Shown: positions 1-8,103, counted from the stretch's first letter. The stretch is 13,942 nt of DNA from Candidatus Latescibacteria bacterium 4484_181 (GCA_002049985.1 MVCY01000010.1:1-13942); one strand, 5' to 3'. The notes: generated by a model not told the origin, from the sequence alone. A program made the numbers and translations.

Positions 1-35
1 ACGACTTCCAAGTTTGCGAATCCACAATCTGCTGG

Positions 36-2321
36 TTAAAAATACGCCTTCATCTCCGCTTTCAGAGAGTGAACGGTATCTCTCTCTGGCCGTTTTATCC
101 CACAGTAAGCAAAAGAGAAAGAGGCATATTGACTGAACCGATAGTCAAGGTTCGCATTCCAGCGGAGGTTAGTTCCCTTTCTTTTCCCTTCCGCCATTTG
201 GTATATCAGGGTGGGTTTGTTGCTGTTAACATCCGTATAGCTCATTTGAGCTCGAAACCTGCCCTTGGCTCTAACACGATAACAAAACCCTGGAGAAAGG
301 GAAATCCAGGTTGCTCTGGCTCTTCTCTCTGCTTCCCAATCTGTGGCCAGTTGCAGTCGGATGGAGAACTCCAGAGACATCGCAGGGCGATGGAAAAGCT
401 CTGCCCGAAGTTTGTGAGAGTCGATTCGATAGTTAACAGATGTCCCGCTGCCCTTCCGGGCTTTCCTCTCTCTTATGTATCCAACTTCCACTGTTGACCT
501 GGGAAGCAGATGCGACCTGAGCTTAAGAGAGTTCTCTACGGAGGAGAAGCGATTGCTGCCACTGTAGTATTCGTTGCTTAAATCACTGCATCTGCTGTAT
601 CTGAGGTATAGAGATAGCTTCCGGCTCCTACCGAACAGGCTTATGTCCTGCTGAAACAGAGATCTGTCCCTCATAATAGCAGGGCCAGACTCGCTCGGCT
701 CCCAAAGATTCAGCCCATTTTCTCTGCGCGTTTTCCTCTGAAGCTGAAGGGTGGTGTTGGAGGAAAATTCGCTAACTATCCTGTTCCAGAGGGAGTTACT
801 TTTTTGGACAAGGGCTTTTCGAGGTTCTAGCGCCAGTCGCATGCCGCTGTCAAGTTCAGTGACGGGTTGCGACTCTCCTACCTCTTCTATGTAGAGGATG
901 TAGTCTCCGTTGGGGTCAGGAACGAATTCGCCTTCGTCTTTCTGACCGTTGCCGTTGGTATCATCCCAGATGTAGCGGCCAGCAGTTTTACCCACATAGA
1001 CGTAATTTCTCAGTTTCTTGGTAACTCCGCTGCTGGTCAACCGGTAGTGAGCCTCGGCGAGAACCGCCCCCTTAAAAGGGGAAAATCTCACATCTATATC
1101 AGCCAAATCCGTCCTCTGCTTCGAAGCAGATTCTCCAGGAAAGTGCCTTCTCCGACGGGAATACTCTGTGTTCAGAGTCAGGGAGTGCCATTTTCTTATC
1201 TGCAACCGGTGTTGTTGGGTGAAGGCCAAAGCTCTTCTGCCAGACAGATGTTCTTCTCGTTTAGCATAGTTAGATGAACAGCTCAGCGGGCCCCAGGACG
1301 AGAGTGAAACCCCGCCGCCAATCTGTTGAAACCCATCTCTCCCACTGCTGGAGCTGCGAAATTCCGATTCATAGTACACCTCTGGGATAAACTTCCACAG
1401 GGTGCAGCCAATGCTCCCTCTCTGACGAAGAACATCGCCCGCCCCTTGAGGAGAAAGTAAATCCCAATGGTAGCTAATACGAGGAGCTTTCTTCTCCTTC
1501 AGGCGCAAATTTATTCGGCGTCGTATTGTTCGGATATTGTCTCCTCTCTCTAACTCCCCGTATTCGAAATTCAAGACCGACTGTTTTGTAGGGTGATAAC
1601 TTCCCGATATCTCTCGTTTCTTCTCTTGTTGACCAAAGTCAGTCCCAGTTGCTGTCTCTGTTGAGATCCCCCACTGGTATTTCTCCTCCACTTCTGAGAT
1701 TCTCCCTAAGGGGCGAAATCTTTTGCCAATCGACCTATACCGCATGGATAGCCGTAAGGAGCCCAAGCTTTTGTTCCACAGAGTGATGGGTGAAGGATGA
1801 AGCGAGGCATTTAACTTGTAAGCCCTGCCCAAATTGTCTCCGTCATCCCGGGAAGAGAAGGTGTTAAGGTCAACACTGCTGCTTCCTATCTCGCCAGAGA
1901 GGCTAACAGCCTTGAGAGGATTAAGGGTGAAATCAAAGACCTCTACATGGTGAGAGGTGGGCAGGGGTAAGAAGCGCCTGGGCAGGTACTGTCCCTTACC
2001 CTTGCCTGCATATTTGTAGATGCCTCCACCTATATATGTGTAATCTCCTCCCTCCCCCACCCAAGAGAAAGAGAGATTGTAGTCGCCCTGGCCCTGGGGA
2101 TCAAACCGGTAATAGCGATAAAGTTTCCCACCGGGGAGAGTGTCGTAGAGGGCAATGTAGTGGCCTTTGCCAGCGGCTGACGAATCCACGCCAGAGATCC
2201 AGGCAGAGGCAGAATTGTCGCCAATCTTACCCAATAGGTCCTTCTCTTCTTTGCTCAATTGCCGTACTCGATGGTATAGTCGTTGTTTTCGCCGCGCTTC
2301 AGGAGCTCTCCGTTGAGCCAC
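36..2321 (-). CDS. C-terminal part of the split outer-membrane-like beta-barrel protein
   Basis: The frame spans 761 codons from a GTG at 2319-2321, but protein-like sequence begins only near 2262 (QLSKEEKDLLGKIGDN); the first 20 or so residues are the other frame's DNA read out of phase and highly basic. The body has Gly/Tyr-rich repeats (YRFDPQGQGDYNLSFSWVGE, YTYIGGGIYKYAGKGKGQY), then many alternating polar/hydrophobic segments typical of outer-membrane beta strands. A DDTNGNGQKDEGEFVPDPNG stretch, at about 910-970, resembles a calcium-binding loop. The last residue is Phe before TAA 36-38, matching the usual outer-membrane barrel end signal. The size and barrel pattern fit a surface or secretion-related porin-like protein of unknown function. 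No separate ribosome site supports independent translation, so it is best seen as the rest of the gene at 2255-3274. Confidence 0.8.
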   Translation of the reverse strand: MAQRRAPEARRKQRLYHRVRQLSKEEKDLLGKIGDNSASAWISGVDSSAAGKGHYIALYDTLPGGKLYRYYRFDPQGQGDYNLSFSWVGEGGDYTYIGGGIYKYAGKGKGQYLPRRFLPLPTSHHVEVFDFTLNPLKAVSLSGEIGSSSVDLNTFSSRDDGDNLGRAYKLNASLHPSPITLWNKSLGSLRLSMRYRSIGKRFRPLGRISEVEEKYQWGISTETATGTDFGQQEKKREISGSYHPTKQSVLNFEYGELERGDNIRTIRRRINLRLKEKKAPRISYHWDLLSPQGAGDVLRQRGSIGCTLWKFIPEVYYESEFRSSSSGRDGFQQIGGGVSLSSWGPLSCSSNYAKREEHLSGRRALAFTQQHRLQIRKWHSLTLNTEYSRRRRHFPGESASKQRTDLADIDVRFSPFKGAVLAEAHYRLTSSGVTKKLRNYVYVGKTAGRYIWDDTNGNGQKDEGEFVPDPNGDYILYIEEVGESQPVTELDSGMRLALEPRKALVQKSNSLWNRIVSEFSSNTTLQLQRKTRRENGLNLWEPSESGPAIMRDRSLFQQDISLFGRSRKLSLYLRYSRCSDLSNEYYSGSNRFSSVENSLKLRSHLLPRSTVEVGYIRERKARKGSGTSVNYRIDSHKLRAELFHRPAMSLEFSIRLQLATDWEAERRARATWISLSPGFCYRVRAKGRFRAQMSYTDVNSNKPTLIYQMAEGKRKGTNLRWNANLDYRFSQYASFSFAYCGIKRPERDTVHSLKAEMKAYF

Positions 2322-3274
2322 ACCTTTTCAGACCCGGCCACAACGACGATGTTGGTGTTGCCGTCTTTTGCCTTTAGCTGGTAGGGACCCTGCTTTCCCT
2401 CGACGCCCATAAATTCGTTAGTAGTAAATTCCCCTCGGGAGAGAGCTCCAGCCACGGTAGCCCTGAACCGCGGCGAAGAGAACCGGCTGCAAATACCCTG
2501 AAGTTTACGTTCATACCTTCCCAGTTCTGTTTGGGTGAAGGAGAGGTCGTAATCTCCGAGTAAAACAGCGAGATTATCCTTCTTAATCTGCAGAAGCACC
2601 TTATCCAGGTCCTGCAGTCTCTCGGTGTTTCCCTCTGGTTGAATAGGGCTGTCCTGGTCGGTCACAAGTGCTAAGACCTCGGTATCTTCTCCAATTCTGC
2701 CTGAGATATTAAGCCTCAATGTCTGCTCCAACGACAGATCCCGGTTGGAACCTACCGTGACGGCAAGACTTTTGATCCCGCTGACCTGAAACGCTTCCCA
2801 CTGATCATGTTCGGTAGCCTTCCCCTTAGATTCCCCTTGAGGTTCAGCGGACGGCCTGCGTGAACGTTTTGTTGCGCAGCTTTCTGCCCTGGCTATCTGT
2901 CGGTGGCGGTAAACTGGCTGAAGGGGGAGGCTGAAACTTTGAAATCTTACCGTCACTACCTTACCCAGAGGCAGAGGTTCCCGGAAGGTGATCTGATTCT
3001 CTACCCAGTTGATCTTATAGTCCTGCTCGCTGCTGAGCCGTAGAGAGTTGATCCACACCTCCTCTGTGCCTTTGATAATTAGAGGGTCACCCAGAGGGTA
3101 AGGACCTTGGGTGCCATCGCCCACTATGTTTATCTCCACCCAGGAGAGGCTTTCTGAGGTCTGATCAAAACAGATTGTCGTTGCCAGCGATTCGGTTACC
3201 ATCAGGCAGGTGGCAAGCAGAAGGGCCTTTATGCATTGCTCAACCAAAAGGACAGGTCTCTTATTCACAGTCAA
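2255..3274 (-). CDS. N-terminal part of a split outer-membrane-like protein
   Basis: This frame encodes 339 residues. A signal peptide is clear (hydrophobic 16-28, likely cut after SLA near residue 31). Two related domains are visible. The first, about residues 57-113, runs GPYPL... EEVWINSLRL... DYKINW... QITFREPLPLGKVVTVRF. The second begins near 296 with GPYQL... SEKVWLNGELL... DYTIEYGN and then stops at TGA, lacking the ITF...PL...VxF half. Between them lies a polar linker (about 120-155), then VTVGSNRDLSLEQTLRLNISGRI and LGDYDLSFTQTELGRYERKLQG, which I recall from large uncharacterised barrel proteins of candidate phyla. The start is TTG at 3272-3274, overlapping the NHL stop. A GTG at 3266-3268 is an alternative. 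The protein continues in another frame (36-2260), so this is a broken gene rather than a complete protein. Confidence 0.8.
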   Translation of the reverse strand: MTVNKRPVLLVEQCIKALLLATCLMVTESLATTICFDQTSESLSWVEINIVGDGTQGPYPLGDPLIIKGTEEVWINSLRLSSEQDYKINWVENQITFREPLPLGKVVTVRFQSFSLPLQPVYRHRQIARAESCATKRSRRPSAEPQGESKGKATEHDQWEAFQVSGIKSLAVTVGSNRDLSLEQTLRLNISGRIGEDTEVLALVTDQDSPIQPEGNTERLQDLDKVLLQIKKDNLAVLLGDYDLSFTQTELGRYERKLQGICSRFSSPRFRATVAGALSRGEFTTNEFMGVEGKQGPYQLKAKDGNTNIVVVAGSEKVWLNGELLKRGENNDYTIEYGN

Positions 3275-4218
3275 TTCATGGTCCTGATCAATCTGAACTT
3301 CTGCACTCGAGAATTTCCGCTGTCCAGGACAAAGAGAAAATTGGCGTTTGCTGCTACGTCACGAGGTACCCGGAAAAATCCTTCTTCAATGCCTTTAGTT
3401 CCGAGTCTCCTTAGCAGGTTCCCTTTCTCATCAAAGACCAGAACCTGATGAGCTCCAGTGTCTGCCACAAACACCTCTCCGAGGGAGTTTATGCTAATTC
3501 CCTCTGGTTCTGAAACTACTGTCTCACCAAAACAGAAGAGGAAGTTTCCGAATTGGTCAAAGATGGCTATCCGATTGTTGCCGGGGTCACAAACATAGAT
3601 GTACCCTTTTTTGTTCAAGGCAAGACCGGTGGGGTTAAGTAAAGTCTCTGTCCCAGTGCTGAACCCAGCGAAGTTCCCTTCCACCCTTCCAAAGGGGTTG
3701 ATCTTGATAAGACGGCTATTTTCTGTGTCGGTTATGTAAATATCGCCGTGGCTAGAGATGGCAATTCCAGCTAACAAACCGAAGTCACCGGTTATTTCTG
3801 CCAAAGGCTCTAATTCAGCGTCGAAGGCCTGAATACGGCGATTTTGTGAATCCACGACATATAGATGTAGAGAGGTACGGACAGCAACATCGGTCGGCTT
3901 ATTAAATCGACCTCTTTCCCACCCGAAGCTACCGATCTGTGCCAGAAACCTGCCCTCAGCATCAAATTTCTGAATGCGGTCATTTCCTGTATCGGCCACA
4001 TACAGATTCCCTAAGGGGTCCAGGCAAAGGCCCTTGGGGTCGAGAAACTCCCCTGGGCCGCTGCCTGCAGTTCCAAAGGCCACAACGAATTGAAAGCTGA
4101 GCTTGCCCCTTGGGACAGGAGATTGCCGGTGGCTCCACGGCCCACATCCGATCCCAAAAATTGGCGAGAGGCAGACAACGGAAATGAGGATGTGGGAAAC
4201 GGGAAATGGAAACTTCAT
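3271..4218 (-). CDS. Exported NHL-repeat beta-propeller protein
   Basis: The 315-residue product has an N-terminal export signal (residues 1 to about 25, hydrophobic HILISVVCLSPIFGIG). A Cys at 25 after Gly24 could be a lipidation site, although the -3 residue is Gly rather than the usual Leu/Val/Ile, so lipoprotein status is uncertain. The rest is six NHL-type repeats, each with a pattern like LYVADTGNDRIQKFD, at roughly 58-96, 105-142, 148-180, 194-230, 236-272 and 282-312. This is a full six-bladed propeller. Such domains mediate protein or glycan contacts, and some are lyases, but no catalytic set is recognisable here. The ATG at 4216-4218 follows the glycosyltransferase stop by 15 bases, with a poor ribosome site. 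The TGA stop overlaps the TTG start of the next gene. Location suggests a periplasmic or outer-membrane role related to its neighbours, by inference only. Confidence 0.9.
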   Translation of the reverse strand: MKFPFPVSHILISVVCLSPIFGIGCGPWSHRQSPVPRGKLSFQFVVAFGTAGSGPGEFLDPKGLCLDPLGNLYVADTGNDRIQKFDAEGRFLAQIGSFGWERGRFNKPTDVAVRTSLHLYVVDSQNRRIQAFDAELEPLAEITGDFGLLAGIAISSHGDIYITDTENSRLIKINPFGRVEGNFAGFSTGTETLLNPTGLALNKKGYIYVCDPGNNRIAIFDQFGNFLFCFGETVVSEPEGISINSLGEVFVADTGAHQVLVFDEKGNLLRRLGTKGIEEGFFRVPRDVAANANFLFVLDSGNSRVQKFRLIRTMN

Positions 4219-4233
4219 AGATATCGAACCGGC

Positions 4234-5469
4234 TCATTTAAACCAAAGAAAACTCACAAAGATTATTAGAAATGAAGTAGAATCGTAGGTTTCTCTGTAT
4301 CGGGTGTAATAGGTGAGGATGGCTTTCTTAATTGCCTGGACATCGTCGGGGGGGACCACTGTACCGTTACCTGTGGAGCGGACAATCTCGGCTGCTGCCC
4401 CCTCTGGCACACAGGCTAAGATTGGCTTGCCAGTGGCGATATATTCAAAAAGCTTGCTCGGCGTGACAGCCCCTGCTCCCTTGCTTTCTCCTAATGTTAG
4501 CCACAGCAAATCAGAATCCAAAAGACCGACAATGCTTTCTGAATGTGAGACATAACCACGGATATCCACAACTTCCCACAATCTAAGTTCTGTTACTATT
4601 CGCTTATTTTGCTTTCTAAACATCCCTAAAAAGACTAACTTAATCTCTTTGGCAAGCTCGGGTTCTTTGTCCAGGAGTTGCCTTACTGCTGCCAGAAAAT
4701 GTTTTGGGGTAACAGTAGCGTAGAAAGAGCCGCTGTAGGTTATTGTAAATTTATCTCTAGATGTGGGGACGCTTCTCTTTTTGAAATCATCCGGATCAAA
4801 CCCATGGGTAATCACAGTAAATTTTGAAGCGGCAGCCCCGGGATGCGCCCGGCGCAGGTTTTCACTCAGCACCTCGTTAGTCGAGATAACTCTTATAGCC
4901 CTCTCGATCACTTTTTTTTCTAAGAAATAGTTGAAGAATCGATGGATCGGGGTGGGGTACTGGACGAACTGAAATTCTGTCCACGCATCTCGAAAATCTA
5001 CCACCAGTGGCTTTCTGTAGAGCTTGCTCAAAAGAGCACCTACAAGATGGCAGGTAAAAGGGGGGGCAGTGGCGTAAACTATTTCCACCGATTCCTGGCG
5101 TAGGACATCCCTTGCCTTGCTCAAGGCAAAAGGCATCCAGCCGATCTTGTTGTCCGGCTGGAATACTATCTGGCTCAACCGACTCAGCGTTCTGCGCAAG
5201 GGTTCAGCAGGTTCTACCTCCTTTCTGCTATGTCGCAGCCAGGAAAGCGCCCTGAGCGGGTCAAGCGAGCCAGTCCGTACCACTTTTACTGCTGCGGGGA
5301 CATCCTTCAGCAGTGAGGAGTCAAAAGCGAAATAACTGCCCGGTTTCACCGTTAGAACAATTGGCTGCCAGCCAAAACTGGGCAGGTACTTGACAAATTT
5401 CAGTGTCCGTTGTACCCCACCTAACCCGAAGGGGGGGAAGTAATAAGCGATGAACAGGATTTTCTTCAT
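4234..5469 (-). CDS. Glycosyltransferase family 4-like protein
   Basis: From ATG 5467-5469 the product is 411 residues with a GT-B fold of the GT4 type, which transfers sugars from nucleotide-sugar donors to glycans or lipid carriers at the cytoplasmic membrane face. The N-terminus KILFIAYYFPPFGLGGVQR is the typical GT4 start with a Gly-rich loop. Later come VVDFRDAWTEF, HGFDPDDF, ITYSGSFY and the donor-binding region TPSKLFEYIATGKPILA with its Glu, then VPPDDVQAIKKAI. An upstream in-frame ATG at 5541 would add 24 residues with no family character, so the inner start is chosen; a GGGGTTGAGG stretch is upstream. The C-terminus is odd: after the last family helix (TYYTRYRETYD) it ends in a short hydrophobic run instead of the usual charged helix, suggesting a lost 3' end. 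The NHL gene starts 15 bases after the stop. Confidence 0.92.
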   Translation of the reverse strand: MKKILFIAYYFPPFGLGGVQRTLKFVKYLPSFGWQPIVLTVKPGSYFAFDSSLLKDVPAAVKVVRTGSLDPLRALSWLRHSRKEVEPAEPLRRTLSRLSQIVFQPDNKIGWMPFALSKARDVLRQESVEIVYATAPPFTCHLVGALLSKLYRKPLVVDFRDAWTEFQFVQYPTPIHRFFNYFLEKKVIERAIRVISTNEVLSENLRRAHPGAAASKFTVITHGFDPDDFKKRSVPTSRDKFTITYSGSFYATVTPKHFLAAVRQLLDKEPELAKEIKLVFLGMFRKQNKRIVTELRLWEVVDIRGYVSHSESIVGLLDSDLLWLTLGESKGAGAVTPSKLFEYIATGKPILACVPEGAAAEIVRSTGNGTVVPPDDVQAIKKAILTYYTRYRETYDSTSFLIIFVSFLWFK

Positions 5470-5660
5470 CCTCAACCCCGTTTTTGGCCGTTGGCCACTG
5501 GGCGTTGGTAGTTTAAAACCATGTGGTTGGCACGAAAACACATCGCCCTGGCTATAGATGCAACATCCAATAAATTAGGTTATTAGACTTTTAATGTTGG
5601 CGTGGAAGTTCATTCCCATGCGATAACATTGGTCTTCTCACAACTTGTTAGTTCCATATT
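5470..5660. other. Gap between terminator and glycosyltransferase start
   Basis: This 191-base stretch probably carries the promoter of the glycosyltransferase-NHL-barrel unit, since a terminator lies just upstream. I see A/T-rich patches (around 5570-5600) but no hexamer pair that I would call. A perfect small palindrome TGGCCGTTGGCCA occurs at 5485-5497. Confidence 0.4.
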
Positions 5661-5700
5661 AAAAAGGCTGCCTCTTTAGAAATATAATAAGAGCAGCCTC
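5661..5700 (-). terminator. Intrinsic terminator after the tyrosine kinase gene
   Basis: On the minus strand, arms AGGCTGCTCTT (5689-5699) and AAGAGGCAGCCT (5665-5676) form a stem of about 11 bp with one bulged base and a 12-base A/T-rich loop, followed at once by TTTTT (5661-5665). It lies 58 bases past the kinase stop, in the right orientation to end that transcript. Confidence 0.85.
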
Positions 5701-5757
5701 TGGTTGCAAGGATATTTAGTCTTACTCTGCTTGGACTTCTTCCTGTTGTTGCACCTG

Positions 5758-7983
5758 TTAGGCCCTGGCTTTTCTTCTTCTCTTCTTTTCTCCTGATTCT
5801 GGATAGTTGTAGTAATAGTAGTAATAGTAGTGAGAGTAATAGCCGTACTGGCTTTCGACATCGAAGTCGTTAAGAACTGCGCCGAGGACGCGAGCCCCCA
5901 CGCCTTCCAGGACTGACTTAGCCCGATTCACCGCCTCCCTGGACACCTTTGCTGATTGAACCACCAGAAGGGCTCCGTCGGTCAGGGTGGCCAGAACAGC
6001 GGCGTCAGTCACTGCCACTGTGGGAGGGGAGTCGAACAGAATAAAGTTGAACTCTCGCCTTGCCTGTTCGATAAGCTGTCCCATCTTCTCCGAACCTAAT
6101 AACTCAGACGGATTTGGGGGAATAGGACCGCACGATATGAGCGAAAGCCCTTCTATATCGGTAGGCTTTATTACTGAAGAAAGGCCTCTCTCCCCAACCA
6201 ATACATTGGTCAATCCCACATCTCGTTCAACTCCGAATATCTGGTGAAGCATAGGTTTTCTCAGATCGGTGTCCACCAGCAGTACCTTGGTACCCATCTG
6301 GGCCATGGTGATGGCCAGATTAGCCACGGTGGTGGTTTTGCCTTCTCCGGGAGTTGCGCTGGTCACCAGCAGGCTCTGCAGTGGTCTGTCCAGCTTCGTG
6401 AATTGAATGTTGGTGCGCAGGGTCCGGTAGGCCTCGCTGGCGGGCGACTTAGGTGCTAAATGGGATATAAGTCTTGAGGAGATCAAACTTGCCTCGGTAT
6501 GTCGGGTCTTCTTGTCGTTATCTCTCCCTTTTATTAAAGGTATTGTCCCCAGTAGTGCAAGGTTTGTGAATCTTTCCACCTCATCTGGAGTGCGAATGGA
6601 TGTGTCTATGTATTCCAAGAAGAAGGCAATACCTACGCCTAAGCCCAATCCCACCACAGCTCCTAAGATAACATTCAGTTTCTTCTTAGGCTTGATGGGA
6701 TACTTGGGTTCTCTGGCTTCATCGATAATCCTAACATTGCCAATCTGTCCGGCCTCGGTGATCCTGGCCTCCTGGGATTTTTCCATCAACATAATATATA
6801 TTTTTTCATTCACCTGAGCAGTTCGCTCCAGTCTGGCCAGCTCAAGGCTTTTTTCGGGCAATGCCTGTAATTTCTCTGCGTACTGGTCGACAATCCTTTT
6901 GAGAGCGGACGCCTTAGCACTGCTGGCCTCCACCTCCACTTCCAAGGTGAGGATTTTATCCACTAATGCTTGCGAGAACAATAAGGGATTCTCCGGTGCC
7001 AGCTTCTCTGAAAGCAATTTCCGGGTCTCCTCCTTAAGCTTGTTCTTAATCTCCTGGATTCGGTTTTTTATCGCCACCACTTTTTCATTATCTTCAGAAA
7101 TCCCCTGGGCGATATAATTGGCATACTTTCCTTCCAGTTTCGCGATCTCGCCTCTGAAATTCTGGATTAAAGGACTGGAGACCATCGCTATCTTCTCGGG
7201 CAGATCTTTCTGTTGTTCTCGAAGCTGTTTTCTCAAGTAGTTCAGGCGGGTTTGAGAACTCCCCAGATCTGTCTCCGCCTCGTTGTACAGAGCTTCAAAG
7301 TCAGCAAGTTGCTCCACTAAGGCCTTAGTTTCATCTGGCAGAGCAACCACTTTCTCCTTCTGCTTGAAATCTCGCAGTGCCTCCTCTGAAGCCCTGAGCT
7401 CCTCTCTGACCTTGGCCAGTTGGTCTTCGATAAACCGTCTGGTCTCACTTATCTCCTCTCTGCTCATCTGTAGACGTTGCTGATAGTATACATGAGCAAA
7501 GGTGTTCGCAATAGCGACCGCCTCTTCGGGACTGGGGGCTTGACACTTTATTTCAACGATGTCAGTGTCCCTAATCGGTGTAACCTTAATGCTTTCCTCC
7601 AGGGTCTTTAGGGCATCTTCACGGCTCCAGGGTCTGCCAAGGTCAGTCTTGAAAATGGCAAAGGTTTGGCTTCCGGACAACTTCCTCAATTCGTTGAGGA
7701 CCAACTCGGCAATGGTACGGCTCTTCAATATCTGGACCTGGTTGTTGATCATTGTCTCCCTTCGGGTAAACCCCGGTGCCTCAAATAGGGGGATGGCCGC
7801 CCCTGTCTTTCCGGTCTCAATCAATATGGTTGTCTTTGCCTCATAGATAGGGGTTGCTCGTAAGGTGAAAAAAACGGTGGAGATCACAACGGCCAGAAAC
7901 GATATTACAATGATCCAACGCCCTTTGTACAATATCCGAAGGTAATCGTGTATACTCACCTCTTGTTCAGAAACCTCTTGCAA
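5758..7983 (-). CDS. Polysaccharide chain-length regulator / tyrosine autokinase (Wzc/ExoP type)
   Basis: The 741-residue product joins a Wzz chain-length domain to a BY-kinase, as in Wzc, ExoP and EpsB-type inner-membrane proteins that control polymer length and export of capsule or exopolysaccharide. An N-terminal membrane segment spans about 22-41, the Wzz/coiled-coil periplasmic part about 42-430 (heptad-rich at 180-410), and a second membrane segment about 437-457. The cytoplasmic kinase follows: Walker A SATPGEGKT at 542-550, Walker A' VLLVDTDLRKP at 567-577, and Walker B FILFDSPP at 647-654. The SEAYRTLRTN motif (516-525) precedes it as in the family. The tail has eleven Tyr between 713 and 727, the autophosphorylation cluster, then a basic KKRRRKARA end. 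The ATG at 7983 has a strong AGGAGGAG ribosome site. The gene is followed by an intrinsic terminator, so it may be its own transcription unit. Confidence 0.96.
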   Translation of the reverse strand: MQEVSEQEVSIHDYLRILYKGRWIIVISFLAVVISTVFFTLRATPIYEAKTTILIETGKTGAAIPLFEAPGFTRRETMINNQVQILKSRTIAELVLNELRKLSGSQTFAIFKTDLGRPWSREDALKTLEESIKVTPIRDTDIVEIKCQAPSPEEAVAIANTFAHVYYQQRLQMSREEISETRRFIEDQLAKVREELRASEEALRDFKQKEKVVALPDETKALVEQLADFEALYNEAETDLGSSQTRLNYLRKQLREQQKDLPEKIAMVSSPLIQNFRGEIAKLEGKYANYIAQGISEDNEKVVAIKNRIQEIKNKLKEETRKLLSEKLAPENPLLFSQALVDKILTLEVEVEASSAKASALKRIVDQYAEKLQALPEKSLELARLERTAQVNEKIYIMLMEKSQEARITEAGQIGNVRIIDEAREPKYPIKPKKKLNVILGAVVGLGLGVGIAFFLEYIDTSIRTPDEVERFTNLALLGTIPLIKGRDNDKKTRHTEASLISSRLISHLAPKSPASEAYRTLRTNIQFTKLDRPLQSLLVTSATPGEGKTTTVANLAITMAQMGTKVLLVDTDLRKPMLHQIFGVERDVGLTNVLVGERGLSSVIKPTDIEGLSLISCGPIPPNPSELLGSEKMGQLIEQARREFNFILFDSPPTVAVTDAAVLATLTDGALLVVQSAKVSREAVNRAKSVLEGVGARVLGAVLNDFDVESQYGYYSHYYYYYYYNYPESGEKKRRRKARA
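5803..5847 (-). repeat. Low-complexity Tyr-codon run in the kinase gene
   Basis: Codons 713-727 of the kinase gene are mostly TAC/TAT, giving a TAnTAn microsatellite-like run that encodes the autophosphorylation cluster, with seven Tyr in a row at residues 719-725. It is in frame and matches the usual position of the tyrosine cluster, so it is functional coding sequence that may also be prone to slippage. Confidence 0.8.
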
Positions 7984-8080
7984 TTTTTCTCCTCCTCACT
8001 CTAACTTAACTCTGTTAGGACCCTGTTCAAAAATAGAACCGCGTGGCAGACCTGACGGCAAAGAATCAAGGATCACCATA

Positions 8081-8102
8081 GGCGAAGTCAAGACTTCACG
8101 CC
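8081..8102. repeat. Imperfect inverted repeat (hairpin-like)
   Basis: A 22-base inverted repeat with arms GGCGAAGTC and GACTTCACGCC pairs over 9 bp with a 2-base bulge and a 2-base centre. On the minus strand it begins one base after the TAG of the short open frame at 8104. There is no following T-tract, so it is not a standard intrinsic terminator. It could be a protein-binding site or a remnant structure. Confidence 0.5.
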
Positions 8103-8103
8103 G

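Larger units (their letters stand above)
36..3274 (-). pseudogene. Whole split barrel-protein gene (frameshift plus apparent internal deletion)
   Basis: The two entries above together form one large outer-membrane-like protein of about 1,085 codons as it stands. Reading moves from frame ...TAC GGC AAT TGA to ...CGG CAA TTG AGC at about 2255-2262, a -1 change. At the same place the second copy of an internal domain ends 20-25 residues early compared with the first copy, so bases appear to be missing as well. A mutation in the organism or an assembly/sequencing fault would look the same. Confidence 0.7.

Noticed and set aside
867..1277. Plus-strand open frame of 136 codons inside the barrel gene
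   Set aside because: It lies opposite a frame with clear beta-strand and calcium-loop patterns; the translation shows no domain and no ribosome site.
2240..2330. Programmed -1 frameshifting joining the two halves of the barrel gene
   Set aside because: The sequence at the switch (TACGGCAATTGAGCAAAG) has no slippery X-XXY-YYZ heptamer, and part of a repeated domain is also missing, which frameshifting would not explain.
5481..5500. GGCC palindrome next to a T-run as a possible terminator
   Set aside because: The stem is only 5 bp, and the T-run is on the wrong side for the minus strand genes; no plus-strand gene ends there.
5505..5522. GTTTTAAACTACC-like sequence resembling the start of some CRISPR repeats
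   Set aside because: Only one copy is present, with no spacers or cas genes in the window.
5987..7846. Several plus-strand open frames of 60-100 codons opposite the kinase gene
   Set aside because: They are antisense to a well-supported minus-strand gene, have Ser/Leu-rich translations typical of reverse reading, and lack ribosome sites and recognisable domains.
7997..8020. CTAAC...GTTAG inverted repeat upstream of the kinase gene as an operator
   Set aside because: The arms are only 5 bases in A/T-rich sequence and no regulator gene is nearby; too weak to call.
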